The position numbers were made by a program, and so were the translations under genes. A stretch of DNA of 55,750 nucleotides from an uncultured Clostridium sp. (lineage in GTDB: Bacteria > Bacillota > Clostridia > TANB77 > CAG-508), in assembly GCA_900554815.1 (NCBI GenBank), contig USIO01000009.1, positions 1-55,750 on the forward strand. The letters run 5' to 3'. A model generated the notes under the pieces. The model searched no databases. It was not told the origin of the DNA and saw only the letters and a program-made list of their open reading frames with translations. Positions 33,688-42,809 of the stretch are shown one piece after another. Each line of letters opens with the position of its first letter. The stretch's first letter is position 1.

Positions 33688-34091
33688 TCTTGTCCCCCGC
33701 ATTTTATTTCTTTCTTTTCCACAATTATGACACTTCCTGTGAATTATTGAAATACATTTTTCATTAAAACTTGTTTAACTACGTCAACTTCTGTCCTAAC
33801 TGTGACCAAAGTGTGACAATTTTGCCTTAAAAAGCAAAAAATTAGCACCTGCTAAAATCTAGTGAATGCTTTATTTTAATTTAGTTTGGGTAAGGCTCGA
33901 ACTTACGTCCTTCGGGTTATGAGTAAAGCTTGCAAAGTATTGGTAAATCTAGCTTTGAGGTGTATTCGTTGGTATATTTGGTGTGCCCAATTTTTTAACT
34001 TTGTAAATTTGTGTGATTTTGGGTTAATTTTTGTGGGCTGTGTGCCCATTTTGAGCCCAATTATTTTAATAAATTTATGGAGGTTTTGATT
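33671..34091. other. Intergenic junction region at the left border of the integrated element
   Basis: No gene is supported in these 420 nt apart from the 5' end of the broken deoxyribosyltransferase-like gene. It contains the tRNA-Met 3' fragment at 33882-33923 and, to its right, repeated GCCCAATT words (about 33987 and 34053) plus GTGCCCATTTT (about 34043), spaced like possible integrase arm sites. AAAGTGTGAC at 33809-33818 resembles words found again near 53.5 kb. Confidence 0.5.
33882..33923 (-). other. tRNA-Met 3' half: probable attachment site (att) of the integrated element
   Basis: On the minus strand the sequence reads as the exact anatomy of a tRNA 3' half: anticodon loop CTCATAA (anticodon CAT), 3' anticodon stem CCCGA, variable loop AGGAC, T arm GTAAG-TTCGAGC-CTTAC (perfect stem), acceptor 3' strand CCAAACT and discriminator A. 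The expected 5' half (D arm and the complementary stem) is absent; the adjacent sequence CTTTA does not pair. A lone tRNA 3' end is the classic duplicate left by tyrosine integrases. Its direction predicts the intact tRNA beyond the right edge of the window, with the element in between. Confidence 0.75.
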
Positions 34092-34385
34092 ATGAATAAT
34101 TTTAGAGAAGTTAATGATGATATTTTAAAAGAATGGTTATGTTTTAGAGAGGAAACAATTTCTGGTAGGCTCACCAAAGAAGATAAAAAGCATTTTATTT
34201 ATTTTGATGAGATTGCTGAAAACATTTTAAAGAATGTTCCTAAACAGAATCAAAAGTATGTAAAAAATCAATTAGATAGACTTGATAAGAATTTTATAGA
34301 TTATCTTTGTTATTGGAATGAGAAGTATTATAGGAATGGGTTTTGTGATGGAGTTGAACTTATAAGTGGCTGTTTGAATTTATAA
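34092..34385 (+). CDS. Small hypothetical protein at the element border
   Basis: The gene encodes 97 residues. ATG 34092 has GGAGG 9 nt upstream. It is helical and charged: NNFREVNDDILKEWLCFRE, a middle KNVPKQNQKYVKNQLDRL, and an aromatic end LCYWNEKYYRNGFCDGVELI. I do not recognise it; similar small proteins are common in prophages and integrative elements. It is the only plus-strand gene of the element and has its own terminator. A helper or cargo role is unknown. Confidence 0.65.
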   Translation: MNNFREVNDDILKEWLCFREETISGRLTKEDKKHFIYFDEIAENILKNVPKQNQKYVKNQLDRLDKNFIDYLCYWNEKYYRNGFCDGVELISGCLNL

Positions 34386-34419
34386 AAACATCCTCCAAAA
34401 ATATTGGAGGATGTTTTTT
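34384..34419. terminator. Bidirectional terminator
   Basis: AAAACATCCTCCA pairs with TGGAGGATGTTTT; A and T runs on both sides serve the plus-strand small gene and the minus-strand ATPase gene that converge here. Confidence 0.85.
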
Positions 34420-37030
34420 ATGAATTCAAATATTTAATCATAGGTTCTACATCAAGAGCTAATAATGGTTTTCCTACAAGTTCATTACAATGTTTTATAT
34501 AATTCATATAATATATTTTTGATTGATTATTCATATACTTTATTTCATCTGAATCTCTTGAATCTTTTTTCATTGTAAATGCTTTCACTAATATATTTTT
34601 CATTTTTTCTTGATCTAAGTTTTTACCATCAATTATAAAATCATTGGCTTTTATATTAGTTAATTCCTCTTTTCCTTTAATTGCAAATTGTGTTGTATCA
34701 TCTATCTTTATTTCATCTAATATTTTTGTTAAATCAGAGTTTTCCATTTTTAATATATTTCCATCTCCGATTATTATTTTAATCACATTAATAAATTTTT
34801 TTGTAAATAAAGTTATATTTACTTTACTATCATCTAGATTATACAATATTTTACTTGAATAATCTAATAAATCTATAAAATCAGAATTATTACTAATTTC
34901 TTTTATTTTCTCTATGTCGCCTTTATCTTCTCCATCAACTTTTACCTGAGAAATATAGCTACGTTCATATATTAAATCTTCAAAAAACTTTCTATATGAT
35001 AAGAATACTCTATATGATTCATTTAAGCTCATATAGTAATAGTTATCTTTTTTTTCAAAACTTTTTAGCCATTCAAAAATAAAATTGCTTATTAACTTTA
35101 TATCATTTGTATAAATAAGGTCAATATCAATATTAATGCAGGTATCTGGAAATAATCTTAATAATTTTACTTTTTCATTTTTTTGTTTTAAATTTTGTAA
35201 TTGAATTACTGCATAATCCACATTATGAGATAAAATTATTATATCTTCAATTTTATCTTTATAGAAGTGCTGCAAATAATCTTCAATTATAGCTTGCAAA
35301 CTAAAAAAAATATTCCAATCATTACTATTAACAGGATCATCTAGAATAATTGTAATTTTTTCATTATCATTCAATTTTTTTAGTTCATTCTCTAGATTTG
35401 AGAAAAATACAATCAAAGCAAGTATATTCTTTTCTCCTGTACTTATTTCATTTATTTTTCTTCTATTATTAAATTTTATTTCTAACATTGCATTTGCTTC
35501 TTGAGCAGAAGACATCGCCGATCTTACTTTTTCAATAGAATATTTCGTATTGAATATTTTTTGATAAAATTGCAAATATGTTTGAACTTTTTCTATTTCT
35601 TGTTGTTGAATAGTATTTATTCTCTCTTTTAATTCATTTTCTATCCTGGTTAGATTATTTAAAAATATTTCTTTTTTTACTTGTCTTATAATATCTATAT
35701 TTGTATATAGTAATTTTAACGATTCCTTAAATTCAAATTTTACTACTTCTTTCTTTTCTGCATCTTCTTCAATTTTTTCAAATATATCTTTTACACTGTC
35801 ATAGTAATCTAATAAAACTTTTATTCTTTCAATTATTTTGTCATCAAACTTTTTCTTAGTGTATATTTCACTTATTGTTTCTTGGATTTCATCTATATTT
35901 TTATAAATATCTTGAATTATTAATAACTCTTTGGTTCTACCAGTTTTTTCATAAAAACTTTTTATTGAGTCGTACTTTATTTTATCCATAATAATATTAT
36001 TAATATATTTTCCAACAACTGTTTTTAAAGAATTTAATAATTTTATATATTTATTTTCATACAGAGTTATATAACTTTCTCTTACATCACTCTGTATATC
36101 TTCATTATGACAATATAGACACGTTTTAAATTCAATTTCTTTGTGAAATTTATAACCTTCTTTTTGCCAGTTTTCTATTTCATCGCAACTTACATCTTTT
36201 TCCCCTATTACATTTTGTATAAACTTTTTATTCTCCTCGTCTATATTCTTTATAATCTCATATTTTTTAACTTCTATATCTAATTCTTTTTTAATTTCTT
36301 CTACTTCTACCAATAGATTTGTACTTAAAACATTTAATAAATTTTTAATATTTATTTCAAATTCATTTATACTCTTATTATATTCTTCCATCTGATTTTT
36401 ATTTTTTTCTTTTAAATAATTCATAATCTCTTGTTTTAACAAATTATTATTAATATTTACTTGATAATCATACTCATAATTTTTAGTATATTTATCATTT
36501 AAAATATTTTTAGTAGAAATTGTTATATTTTCTATATCTATTAATTTCTTTACTTCTTCTATAATATTTTTTATGTCTTCTGGCTTTAAGATATGTTCTA
36601 TAAATGGGTCTTTGTTTTTCTTATATTCATCATTTCCATCAAAAATTTCATCTATCTTATTTATAAAAAGATCATTTGTTTCTTTATAATCGTTGTTTAT
36701 TGGAATTGAATTAAACTTATTTTTTCTTTGTCTTATTCTAGTTAAAAAATCTGAATATTTCTTAACATTTTTTCCTATAAATAATCTATTTAACCCTTTT
36801 TTATTTTCTGAACTTTGCCTACTTCCATCCATATCAGTTACGTATACATTATTATTGATAAAATCTTCATTAAAAACTTTATATACTACATTATCAATTT
36901 TCTTATCATAATATACTCTACTAAAAGTTGTTTTTCCTGTTCCATTTGGTCCATAAATAAATGTATATAAACTATTGGTTTCAAATGTTATTTCATTTCT
37001 AGATTCTTTATTGTAAAACTTATACTCCAT
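34418..37030 (-). CDS. AAA_13-type ABC-like ATPase with coiled coil and zinc hook (RloC/PrrC-like)
   Basis: This 870-residue protein has Walker A FIYGPNGTGKTTF at about 27-39, long coiled-coil arms interrupted by a CxxC hook (KTCLYCHNED, about residue 304), an ABC-signature-like STGEKNILAL (about 528) and Walker B ITIILDDPVNS (about 560). That is the layout of the AAA_13 family, which includes PrrC and the Rad50-like RloC anticodon nucleases used against phage. A C-terminal RxxxE is visible (YRKFFE), but I do not see the His expected for the PrrC catalytic triad, so nuclease activity is unproven. It sits at the border of the defence cluster on its own. Confidence 0.75.
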   Translation of the reverse strand: MEYKFYNKESRNEITFETNSLYTFIYGPNGTGKTTFSRVYYDKKIDNVVYKVFNEDFINNNVYVTDMDGSRQSSENKKGLNRLFIGKNVKKYSDFLTRIRQRKNKFNSIPINNDYKETNDLFINKIDEIFDGNDEYKKNKDPFIEHILKPEDIKNIIEEVKKLIDIENITISTKNILNDKYTKNYEYDYQVNINNNLLKQEIMNYLKEKNKNQMEEYNKSINEFEINIKNLLNVLSTNLLVEVEEIKKELDIEVKKYEIIKNIDEENKKFIQNVIGEKDVSCDEIENWQKEGYKFHKEIEFKTCLYCHNEDIQSDVRESYITLYENKYIKLLNSLKTVVGKYINNIIMDKIKYDSIKSFYEKTGRTKELLIIQDIYKNIDEIQETISEIYTKKKFDDKIIERIKVLLDYYDSVKDIFEKIEEDAEKKEVVKFEFKESLKLLYTNIDIIRQVKKEIFLNNLTRIENELKERINTIQQQEIEKVQTYLQFYQKIFNTKYSIEKVRSAMSSAQEANAMLEIKFNNRRKINEISTGEKNILALIVFFSNLENELKKLNDNEKITIILDDPVNSNDWNIFFSLQAIIEDYLQHFYKDKIEDIIILSHNVDYAVIQLQNLKQKNEKVKLLRLFPDTCINIDIDLIYTNDIKLISNFIFEWLKSFEKKDNYYYMSLNESYRVFLSYRKFFEDLIYERSYISQVKVDGEDKGDIEKIKEISNNSDFIDLLDYSSKILYNLDDSKVNITLFTKKFINVIKIIIGDGNILKMENSDLTKILDEIKIDDTTQFAIKGKEELTNIKANDFIIDGKNLDQEKMKNILVKAFTMKKDSRDSDEIKYMNNQSKIYYMNYIKHCNELVGKPLLALDVEPMIKYLNS

Positions 37031-37176
37031 ATCATTTCTCCCATTTTAACTATTTATATTGTATTATAATATATTTATTATTAAAAATTTGTCGAAACTT
37101 GTCTTTTATTATCAATAAAAGCAAAATAATCCTGTAATTTTTAATTACTCTCATACTTTGCTTTTCTTCTGTAAAC

Positions 37177-37821
37177 TTATTCTAAATATTCTTTTAATCC
37201 TTCAACTATTTTGTATACTTTTGTCATTGGATTTCTTCGTGATGCTTGTCCATATTTATTTAATTCTTCCATATATTCGCTATTCTTTATTGCTGTATGT
37301 AGCCTTTCTTCACTTGTAACTTTTTCAAAAATGTTTGTATCGTTTTTTGTATACTCCCCTAAACCTTCTTTCTGAAATTCTTTACTTAATTCTTGTAATA
37401 CATTATCTTTTGAAATATACCTATTTACTTTCTTAAAATGTGATAATAACCATAATTCAAAATTTGGATTAGACCAAGCTACATTATAGTCACAGGTTTT
37501 AATTGCTTTATCAAATTGTTCATCTGAATAATCATCTTTATCAAATACAACCCAAACTTGTCCATATCTTTTATTTGAATAGTTTACAAATTTATCTGTA
37601 TATTTTACTAAAGCTGTGGTATTTTCACCTGTTCCTTTTATTTCAATATTAGGAATTAATACATCAACTTTGCTTCCATACTTTTCATTTATCTTTTTCT
37701 TTAATCCATTAAAATAATTTGGTTCAGTTTGCTTCCCTTCACATACAATTAAGTAATTAGCTGGTGCAAGCTTTTTACTTTTTAATCTGTCTTTCCTTGA
37801 TATATTTTTATTATTCTTCAT
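37177..37821 (-). CDS. RloB-family protein (AbiLii-like)
   Basis: This 214-residue protein has the RloB pattern: NYLIVCEGKQTEPNYFNGL near the N-terminus, KGTGENTTALV, VWVVFDKDDY and WSNPNFELWLLSHF, with acidic residues placed as in a Toprim-like metal site. It overlaps the upstream ATPase gene by 11 nt, so the two are translated as a pair. The ATPase plus RloB combination is that of the AbiL abortive infection system. I infer the same role here; the nuclease function is not shown by the sequence alone. Confidence 0.82.
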   Translation of the reverse strand: MKNNKNISRKDRLKSKKLAPANYLIVCEGKQTEPNYFNGLKKKINEKYGSKVDVLIPNIEIKGTGENTTALVKYTDKFVNYSNKRYGQVWVVFDKDDYSDEQFDKAIKTCDYNVAWSNPNFELWLLSHFKKVNRYISKDNVLQELSKEFQKEGLGEYTKNDTNIFEKVTSEERLHTAIKNSEYMEELNKYGQASRRNPMTKVYKIVEGLKEYLE

Positions 37822-39043
37822 GTATTATATCAAACTCTTCCAATACTGGAATAGCACCATATCTTCCAGTTAAATAATCTTTATTGTATGTTGCATCATT
37901 TCTTACTTTTTTACCTGCATTTTTATCATCTTCTAATATATAATCAGATAATGCATATATTTCTGAAATTCCATCTTTATCTTTTTCTGCAAACCATATT
38001 TCATCTCTTCTAAATGTTTCTTTATTTAAATTTACCGTATCGTGTGTTGAATATATTAACTGTCCATTTCCTATATTAGTCTGACTATTATGAAATAAGT
38101 TAATAATATATCTAGTTAATAGTGGATGTAATTTTGCATCTAATTCATCAACAAATAACACTATTCCATTTTTTAATGCATCCATAAAAAAATCAAATAA
38201 ATGAAACATTTTTCTCGTACCATTAGATTCTAAATAAAATGGTAATGCTTTTAACTCTCCATTTTCTCCCCTGTGAAGAACTTCAATATCTATAATACCA
38301 TTATTATTTTTTACAGCTTCTATTGAATCTGGTGTAGTTCTAATTCCTTCAATGCCAGAATCAAATGTCTTTATAAATTTTAATAGTTCTTTTTTATAAT
38401 TTTCGTCACTTAATATTTTTAACGAAACTCTGTTATTAATAAATCTTTCAAAATTTGGATTACCTAAATCTAAATACATGCTATTCACAAACCAGTCATA
38501 TACATTACTGAAATCTTCATTATTTCTATCTATTTTACTATATATATTTAAGAATAATGTTCTTTCATCTATATTTACTAACTCTGAAATTTTATTAGAT
38601 TTCATTGATACATTGTTATTTTCTCTTTCAAAAATAGCATAAAATTTATTTACTCTTTTCTCAAATAACCACTCTGAAATAATTGTATCTTTTAAAACTT
38701 CAAAACCATATTTATATATTTTATTATTTTTAGCTAATATTTCTACTTCTAATGCAATTGAATCATTATTTATCATAAAGCTATATATATTTTCTTCATC
38801 TATTGGAGAATTCTTTTTAGAGTCATCACTTACTAATATTCTCTTTTTCATATAATCAAAAGCCTGTAACACATTAGTTTTTCCACTAGCATTTGCACCA
38901 TAAATAGCAGATACTTTTAAATATTCACCATTTTCTGTTTTAGCCACATTATATTCATGTTCTTTTAATGATGTTGCTTCCATATCTAAACAATTTTCAT
39001 TTTTAAAAGACTTGAAATTTTTAAAACTAAATCTTATTAACAT
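37811..39043 (-). CDS. AAA family ATPase (AbiLi-like)
   Basis: This 410-residue ABC/OLD-like ATPase begins MLIRFSFKNFKSFKNENCLD, then Walker A IYGANASGKTNVLQAF at about 47-62, a split domain with ESNGTRKMFHLFDF (signature-like) and Walker B NGIVLFVDELDAKLHPLLT, then the His switch in IYSTHDTVNL. It is the ATP-hydrolysing partner of the RloB protein with which it overlaps. AAGGAGG and a consensus promoter lie upstream, so the pair is an autonomous unit. Confidence 0.85.
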   Translation of the reverse strand: MLIRFSFKNFKSFKNENCLDMEATSLKEHEYNVAKTENGEYLKVSAIYGANASGKTNVLQAFDYMKKRILVSDDSKKNSPIDEENIYSFMINNDSIALEVEILAKNNKIYKYGFEVLKDTIISEWLFEKRVNKFYAIFERENNNVSMKSNKISELVNIDERTLFLNIYSKIDRNNEDFSNVYDWFVNSMYLDLGNPNFERFINNRVSLKILSDENYKKELLKFIKTFDSGIEGIRTTPDSIEAVKNNNGIIDIEVLHRGENGELKALPFYLESNGTRKMFHLFDFFMDALKNGIVLFVDELDAKLHPLLTRYIINLFHNSQTNIGNGQLIYSTHDTVNLNKETFRRDEIWFAEKDKDGISEIYALSDYILEDDKNAGKKVRNDATYNKDYLTGRYGAIPVLEEFDIIHEE

Positions 39044-39068
39044 ATTAAAATCCTCCTTTGCTTTATAT

Positions 39069-39097
39069 ATTATATGCTAAAATTCAAAAAATATCAA
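39069..39097 (-). promoter_or_regulatory. Promoter of the AbiL-like pair
   Basis: On the minus strand TTGATA (39097-39092), 17 nt, TATAAT (39074-39069), about 25 nt before the ATPase start. Confidence 0.75.
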
Positions 39098-39231
39098 TAT
39101 TTTTGAGATATTTTCTCAAATATTATTGATATTTATTTAAAAATACTATTAAATTCTAATAATATAATATATTTCTCCAAAATCTATAGTATTTTATTTT
39201 TTACTTTATTACTATGTTGTAGTAATAAAGT

Positions 39232-39267
39232 AAAAAAGCATTATTGATAACAATAAATCAATAACGC
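39232..39267 (-). terminator. Terminator of the unit ending with the 810-residue protein
   Basis: On the minus strand GC-TTATTGAT pairs with ATCAATAA-GC around a loop and is followed by six Ts. A second hairpin (TTTAAAGTGCAA/TTGCACTTTAAA, 39281-39305) precedes it and a third (ACTTTATTACTA/TAGTAATAAAGT, 39202-39232) follows it. Confidence 0.7.
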
Positions 39268-39316
39268 TTATATATATAATTTAAAGTGCAATTTTTGCAC
39301 TTTAAACATATACATT

Positions 39317-41749
39317 TTATTCATTTTCAAATTTAATAATAGTAGCATTTTTATTTTGAGTAATTGTATATGCTAAATATAAACGTATTCTACAACATTC
39401 CTTTAAATAATTATCTTGTTCAACAATAGTTCCCTTTTCTTTTAACCAAGTTGAATTTTCTATTATTTCTTTTCTTAAAGTTTCATTTTCTGAACAATCC
39501 ACAAGTTCAAAATATAAACTATTGTTAATATATTCTGAATTCCACTCTTCATCAAAATCACAAAAATTTATTATAGGTAAATCGTCTTTCTTTAAAAGAA
39601 ATATGTCATTAATTTTAGGTACATTAATTATTGCAATTTTTTTATTCTTGTATTTAATTATATTTTCTTTATAATCATAATCAAGTTTATTAAAATAACT
39701 TTTATTTAAATAATTTGATACTATAATATAATCTTCTAAATTATTAATCTTGTCTAAAACTGTTTCTAAAGTTTCTAGTGATTTAGTTGATTTCTTTTCT
39801 AACTTCTTAATATATTCTTTTTCTATACCAATATCTAAAGCTCCACAATAATTATTAGCAATAGCCTCATATCCACCAACTTCATCAAAGAAAATTTCTC
39901 TAGGAATTAATTGATTAATTCCAAATACTTTCTTTAACTTAGTTTTACTTCTTTTAATCTTTTTATATTTTTTTAACGAATTAGTAAAACTACTGTCCTT
40001 TTGCATGTTTTCTCTAATTAGTTCCATGAATTTTTTTACTTTATTATCATCAAGCTTGTTAATTCTATTATATTCTTTTTCTTTATTTTCAGCTTCATTA
40101 ATAGCAATATTTATTGCTTCTACAATAGAACTATTATTATAGTTTACTTTTAAGAATTTATCTAATTCAGTAGGTTCCTTTGAATTTATTAAATTCAGGA
40201 GATTTTTGTAAAAATATTTATCTTTTCTACTAATTTGTTCTTTATCTATTGAATTAATATTTACAAAATTAATTTGAAAAATAAATAAAAATTCTTTAAG
40301 AACTATTGTAGTGTCAATGCACCATCCGCTCCAACTATTTTTATATTCATGATCAACAAATTCAAAATCAAAATTATTATAAACTTTTTGTACACAAGTT
40401 TTTTTGTTAAAATATTTCTTAAAATATATTGTTGTATCCCATGCATCGTACAAATTGATTAAAAAATTTTCTACATAATTAATTATTCGCTTAATCGTAG
40501 TTAAAAATTGTGGTTTTAACATATTATGATTTGACATCATAATTAAACAATATACAATTCCACAAGAAAATTGAAAGTTTATAATATCGAATTCATCAAA
40601 TTCGTTATTTTTATAATTAATTCTTTCCATTAATATATTATCAAGCAAAACATTAATAGCTTCATAATTAGATGCCTTAATTAAATATATAATAAATTTT
40701 AATAAGACCGCCATTAAATTATCATAATATCTTATATCTGGATTTTTCTTTACTGAATATAAATTAAAACTAAACATATTATTTGCAAAATTGTACGCTA
40801 TTTTCTTTATATCCGTTTCTTTCTCATCTAATTGATGTACATATAAATAAAGTTCTATGTTGTTTATATATTCAAAGTCATCATAATCATCATTAGAATA
40901 TGCAAGAAAAGATAATGAATCTAGAAATCTTGTAAATTGTCTATTTTTTGAATAATTATTATATATTTTTCTATAATATTCTTCAATATTAACTAATGCT
41001 AAAGATTTTATTCCATAAAGTTTGTTATCATATAAATATTTAAAGTAATTGTATAATCTACTATTTTCATCATACGCATCTGGTTCTTCATATTCAGATG
41101 CCATATTAAACAAGGATGTATTAATTAATTTAATTTCATCATCTATAAATAGTCTATTATCTGTATAAATAATCATATCACTCAGATTATTAAAGATAGT
41201 TTTATATTGCTTTAAACAATAAAAAACTGCTTCTTTTTTAGTAACCTTTTTTCCTATATAATTTGGAATATGTACAATATTTTTATTTTCTATTGAATAA
41301 TTTTCTTCAGTTATTTTTTGATTATTAAAATAATCAGCCAAATCAATTAATTTTTTATAGTCATATTTTCCAATTATTCCATTTTTTCCAGGATAAATAG
41401 GTTCATATTCAGGATTTTTTTTAATTATTGTTTCATCATTAAAATATATTTCTTGTTCTTTTAAAAATTTCCTAAATTCAATTTCTTCTTTTTTGTACTT
41501 TTTATTATTTTTGTTATTAGCTCTTCTCTCAAGATCTATTGCTTTTTCATTTATATATCTTTCAAGTTCTTCATTAAAATAATCTTTTTCCGTGTTAAGC
41601 TTTAAGGTTACCCAAAATATCTTGCCTGTTATACAAATAGATATTATAACAAATACTAATAGTACACTATGTGTTATTAAATATATTATATTATAAAAAT
41701 CACAAATACTATTTTCATTATTATATTTGAACATGTTTACTATTAACAT
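39317..41749 (-). CDS. Large membrane-tethered protein of unknown function
   Basis: I do not recognise this 810-residue protein. It has one strong membrane helix near the N-terminus (IIYLITHSVLLVFVIISICI, about residues 22-41), followed by a charged linker and a very large, Asn/Lys/Ile-rich, mostly helical cytoplasmic part. There is no Walker A, HNH or protease motif that I can see. Its start overlaps the end of the small two-helix ORF at 41743-41952 by 7 nt, so the two are translationally coupled or are halves of one protein. Lying among restriction and abortive-infection genes, it is a candidate defence effector or sensor by position only. Confidence 0.6.
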   Translation of the reverse strand: MLIVNMFKYNNENSICDFYNIIYLITHSVLLVFVIISICITGKIFWVTLKLNTEKDYFNEELERYINEKAIDLERRANNKNNKKYKKEEIEFRKFLKEQEIYFNDETIIKKNPEYEPIYPGKNGIIGKYDYKKLIDLADYFNNQKITEENYSIENKNIVHIPNYIGKKVTKKEAVFYCLKQYKTIFNNLSDMIIYTDNRLFIDDEIKLINTSLFNMASEYEEPDAYDENSRLYNYFKYLYDNKLYGIKSLALVNIEEYYRKIYNNYSKNRQFTRFLDSLSFLAYSNDDYDDFEYINNIELYLYVHQLDEKETDIKKIAYNFANNMFSFNLYSVKKNPDIRYYDNLMAVLLKFIIYLIKASNYEAINVLLDNILMERINYKNNEFDEFDIINFQFSCGIVYCLIMMSNHNMLKPQFLTTIKRIINYVENFLINLYDAWDTTIYFKKYFNKKTCVQKVYNNFDFEFVDHEYKNSWSGWCIDTTIVLKEFLFIFQINFVNINSIDKEQISRKDKYFYKNLLNLINSKEPTELDKFLKVNYNNSSIVEAINIAINEAENKEKEYNRINKLDDNKVKKFMELIRENMQKDSSFTNSLKKYKKIKRSKTKLKKVFGINQLIPREIFFDEVGGYEAIANNYCGALDIGIEKEYIKKLEKKSTKSLETLETVLDKINNLEDYIIVSNYLNKSYFNKLDYDYKENIIKYKNKKIAIINVPKINDIFLLKKDDLPIINFCDFDEEWNSEYINNSLYFELVDCSENETLRKEIIENSTWLKEKGTIVEQDNYLKECCRIRLYLAYTITQNKNATIIKFENE

Positions 41750-41952
41750 ATAAAAGAAAATAAATAAAATATATATAATATAATATAATATTTTATATTT
41801 GTCTTATATAATATTACTTTTTTATTTAATTCATTATTTTGATCTTTTATTACTTCAGCTATAAAAATAACTATAGCAACTAATATTCCCGTTACACCTA
41901 TATAAATATTTGAAATATAATCTTTCTTCAATACCTCTAATATGAAATCCAT
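41743..41952 (-). CDS. Short two-helix membrane ORF coupled to the 810-residue protein
   Basis: The 69 residues include membrane helices at about 14-33 (YISNIYIGVTGILVAIVIFI) and 54-69 (YYIILYIFYLFSFIC). The second helix runs into the stop, and the downstream ORF starts with residues that could continue it (MLIVNMF). So this may be the true N-terminus of the 810-residue protein separated by a frameshift, or a genuine small subunit. No CGG is present at the junction, so it does not belong to the CGG set. Confidence 0.5.
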   Translation of the reverse strand: MDFILEVLKKDYISNIYIGVTGILVAIVIFIAEVIKDQNNELNKKVILYKTNIKYYIILYIFYLFSFIC

Positions 41953-42032
41953 TTAATGCTCCTTCATAAATGAAAAACAAAATAAGTCTGTAAAAAATTT
42001 ACTTTATTATTTGCTTTTCTTAAGTATATTTA

Positions 42033-42794
42033 TTATTTTATTTGTTGATATACATCTTTGAGAATTCCAACTACTTTATCAATATCTTTCTCATTATCCA
42101 AAAATATACTATAATTTAATGACCACAAATGTGTATCTGGTACTTTTTCTCCAATTAATAATGTTTCATCTTTAGGCACTCTGGTATTAATCCTGATTTT
42201 ACTTTTTAATATATGAACTTCACATATATTTTTTCCTCTCTCATTTCTTATAGCTATATAATTAGGTCTTACTTCTTCATAAACTTCATTATATACTTTT
42301 TTAAAATCTTTAAATATTTTTTCGTGAAGTCTTATCAATTTTTTATTTTTATTGATATAGAATTGCTCAAGGCTAAGAGGTATATTTTCAATTTCAGTTG
42401 CTTCTTCTTCTTCTTCTAATTCTTTCTTAGTTGGTTCAACTAATACAAGATTCTTCTCTAAATTATTAATGGTAGCAATTGATTTTAATATACCATATGC
42501 TTGTTCTTTTGACATAGCATAAAATTCTCTTTTTCTTTCTCTTCCATTTATGTTTTCTACACTTCTTAATTCTGGATTTAAACCATCTATTAATTCATGA
42601 ACTTTTTTATCTGAAAGTCTATTTTCAACTTTATAATATGCATATAATCTAAATGCAAATGGTATACATTCACTTCTATTCAATTCTTCTAATCTTTTAT
42701 TCACATTATCTGAATATCCTATCTTAACATATTTAGGGAAAGATGGATTAGTTAAAACGTATATTACACCTTTTTTATTTTCCACAGTTTTCAC
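42033..42794 (-). CDS. GIY-YIG (T5orf172-type) nuclease-like protein with DUF5655-like C-terminus
   Basis: This 253-residue protein begins with GVIYVLTNPSFPKYVKIGYSDNVNKRLEELNR, the T5orf172 version of the GIY-YIG fold, and continues AFRLYAYYKV...VHELIDGLNPE, with Arg and Glu where the nuclease needs them. The C-terminal 110 residues (LEQFYINKNKKLIRLHEKIFKDF, NYIAIRN, INTRVPKDE, VGILKDVYQQI) resemble DUF5655, found in type IV restriction-like proteins. A similar C-terminal region ends the DUF262 protein of this cluster. Start: GTG 42794, or the GTG 9 nt downstream, which has better spacing from GGGGGG. Confidence 0.75.
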   Translation of the reverse strand: MKTVENKKGVIYVLTNPSFPKYVKIGYSDNVNKRLEELNRSECIPFAFRLYAYYKVENRLSDKKVHELIDGLNPELRSVENINGRERKREFYAMSKEQAYGILKSIATINNLEKNLVLVEPTKKELEEEEEATEIENIPLSLEQFYINKNKKLIRLHEKIFKDFKKVYNEVYEEVRPNYIAIRNERGKNICEVHILKSKIRINTRVPKDETLLIGEKVPDTHLWSLNYSIFLDNEKDIDKVVGILKDVYQQIK

Positions 42795-42809
42795 CCCCCA
42801 TATAAATAA

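Noticed and set aside
33886..34089. Plus-strand ORF across the tRNA fragment
   Set aside because: It is a chance frame over the att region, with no ribosome site and low-complexity W/F/V-rich composition.
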